DNA of 64,000 bases from Lacrimispora xylanolytica (GTDB taxonomy: Bacteria > Bacillota > Clostridia > Lachnospirales > Lachnospiraceae), in the NCBI RefSeq assembly GCF_026723765.1, contig NZ_CP113524.1:1039001-1103000 (forward strand), read 5' to 3'. Shown here in pieces: positions 63,092-64,000 of this stretch; positions within the stretch are counted from its first letter, which is position 1; every line of letters begins with the position of its first letter. A program made the translations under genes and the position numbers. Below the pieces are notes generated by a model that was given only the letters and a program-made list of their open reading frames with translations, was not told the DNA's origin and did no database searches.

Positions 63092-63490
63092 ATGGGGGAA
63101 TATGATTTGGACAAGCTAGAACTATACCGCCCGGAAGATTCCATTTACGTAGAAAAGGGAAATGGAACAAGGGTCAATTATTTTATTTTTGATGAATTTG
63201 AGATTCATGAGAATGTGATTTCTCCGAAATCTGCACAGGAGTGGCATATGCATCGGGCGATCGAGGAGGTACTTGTTGTTACCTCTGGAGAATTGACCGT
63301 CAGGTGGAAGGAGGAAGGAGGCATCTACCGGGAGACCGCATCTAAGGGTATGGTCATTCGTGTGGGTAATTCCGTTCATACCATTGAGAACCGAACCAAT
63401 GAGGAGGCTGCCTTTCTGGTATTTCGTATGGTACCGGATGGGAAGGACAAACGAAATGTGATCAAGCATGATAAAGTGATTTTCCCCTGA
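63092..63490 (+). CDS. Cupin-domain protein
   Basis: A 132-residue single cupin: EWHMHRAIEEVLVVTSGELTVRW carries the first cupin motif (His-X-His plus Glu), and GMVIRVGNSVHTIENRTNEEAAFLVFRM the second with its His. Such proteins bind a metal and small sugars or act as isomerases; the substrate is unknown. The start may be ATG 63092 or TTG 63107, the latter seven bases after GGGGGAA. It lies between an AraC regulator and a sugar-binding lipoprotein gene, suggesting sugar metabolism. Confidence 0.8.
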   Translation: MGEYDLDKLELYRPEDSIYVEKGNGTRVNYFIFDEFEIHENVISPKSAQEWHMHRAIEEVLVVTSGELTVRWKEEGGIYRETASKGMVIRVGNSVHTIENRTNEEAAFLVFRMVPDGKDKRNVIKHDKVIFP

Positions 63491-63578
63491 ATGTATTCAG
63501 GGTGCGGGTTGAAAAAGATGCTTGGATGAGATTCATCCGATCTTTGAAATTATATTAATTTAAAGGAGGAGTTTCGCT

Positions 63579-64000
63579 ATGAAGAAAAAAATCGCATCTC
63601 TATTATTGGCAGGAGCTATGGTAGCATCCTTAACTGCCTGCGGCACAGGGGGTGGCAGCACTGGCACTACAGGGGATACAAAAGGGGAGGGAGCTAAGGC
63701 TTCCAATGAACTGACTGTCTGGTGCTGGGATCCAGCCTTTAACATCTATGCCATGAATGAGGCAGCCAAGGTTTACCAGAAGGACCACCCGGATTTCAAG
63801 CTTAATGTGGTGGAAACCCCATGGGCAGATGTTCAGACAAAACTGACCACAGCCGCCACCTCTGGAAATGAGGATTCTCTTCCTGATATCATTCTTCTTC
63901 AGGATAATGCCTTCCAGAAAAATGTAATCAGTTATCCGGATACATTCAAAGACTTAACAAGCAGCGGTATTGACTTTTCCAAATTTCCAAAAGCAAAAAC
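63579..64000 (+). CDS. Sugar ABC transporter substrate-binding lipoprotein, partial
   Basis: The first ~140 residues of a family-1 solute-binding protein, cut by the window end. The signal MKKKIASLLLAGAMVASLTAC has lipobox LTAC, followed by a Gly/Thr-rich linker. The mature domain begins NELTVWCWDPAFNIYAMNEAAKVYQKDHPDFKLNVVE, then LPDIILLQDNAFQKNV. AAAGGAGGAG precedes the ATG. It is the first gene of a probable new sugar importer whose other parts lie beyond the window. Confidence 0.88.
   Translation, partial: MKKKIASLLLAGAMVASLTACGTGGGSTGTTGDTKGEGAKASNELTVWCWDPAFNIYAMNEAAKVYQKDHPDFKLNVVETPWADVQTKLTTAATSGNEDSLPDIILLQDNAFQKNVISYPDTFKDLTSSGIDFSKFPKAK

Overview
The window looks like a chromosomal segment of a Gram-positive anaerobe of the family Lachnospiraceae (Clostridium cluster XIVa, Lacrimispora-like). 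The basis is the gene families present (a PPi-type glycolytic dikinase, single-chain SecDF, BMP-type nucleoside transporter, GH130 mannan phosphorolysis, clostridial agr), strong AGGAGG ribosome sites, lipobox proteins and moderate-to-low GC. The genus is my inference. No rRNA, tRNA, CRISPR array, insertion sequence or phage structural gene was seen.

Layout. 1-9200 is housekeeping: the tail of a tRNA U34 O-methyltransferase, a U32 (TrhP-like) protein, a YdcF-family protein, an M16C peptidase, era, recO, a lipoprotein and glycyl-tRNA synthetase. 9200-13700 is a beta-glucoside PTS unit: RpiR regulator, EIIBCA and 6-phospho-beta-glucosidase. 13740-22020 is a pentose-type operon: a FadR/GntR repressor with several matching operator sites, a ribose-class ABC importer, split transketolase, an RpiB-like isomerase, a VOC protein and transaldolase. 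22050-34895 is a beta-mannan oligosaccharide locus: LacI and AraC regulators, an ABC importer, a GH130 phosphorylase, a fused cellobiose-2-epimerase/GH130 protein, a CE2-type esterase, a phosphohexomutase and a CE17-like esterase. It appears to import acetylated manno-oligosaccharides, deacetylate them, epimerise mannobiose to mannosyl-glucose, and phosphorolyse these to mannose-1-phosphate for glycolysis.

35190-47010 holds a small cell-wall-binding-repeat protein, a leftward BMP/nucleoside ABC transporter, pyruvate phosphate dikinase, and an AraC regulator divergent from a GH31 glycosidase. 47230-53390 is an AT-rich accessory island. It carries a lipoprotein, a small TcdR/UviA-like sigma factor followed by a TcdE-like holin, a leftward agrA-agrC-agrB set, a small membrane protein, and a 46-residue agrD on the opposite strand far from agrB. 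This quorum-sensing, sigma and holin grouping is the most unusual part of the window, together with the epimerase-GH130 fusion.

53480-64000 returns to mixed functions: a divergent UppS-like prenyltransferase, an ArsB/NhaD-type permease, an ECF S component, a Cys/His winged-helix regulator, secDF, ferritin, a LytTR/DUF3021 pair with a likely LytTR target just downstream, an AraC regulator, a cupin, and the start of another sugar-binding lipoprotein cut by the window edge.

All assignments come from reading motifs, lengths and context; no database search was run.
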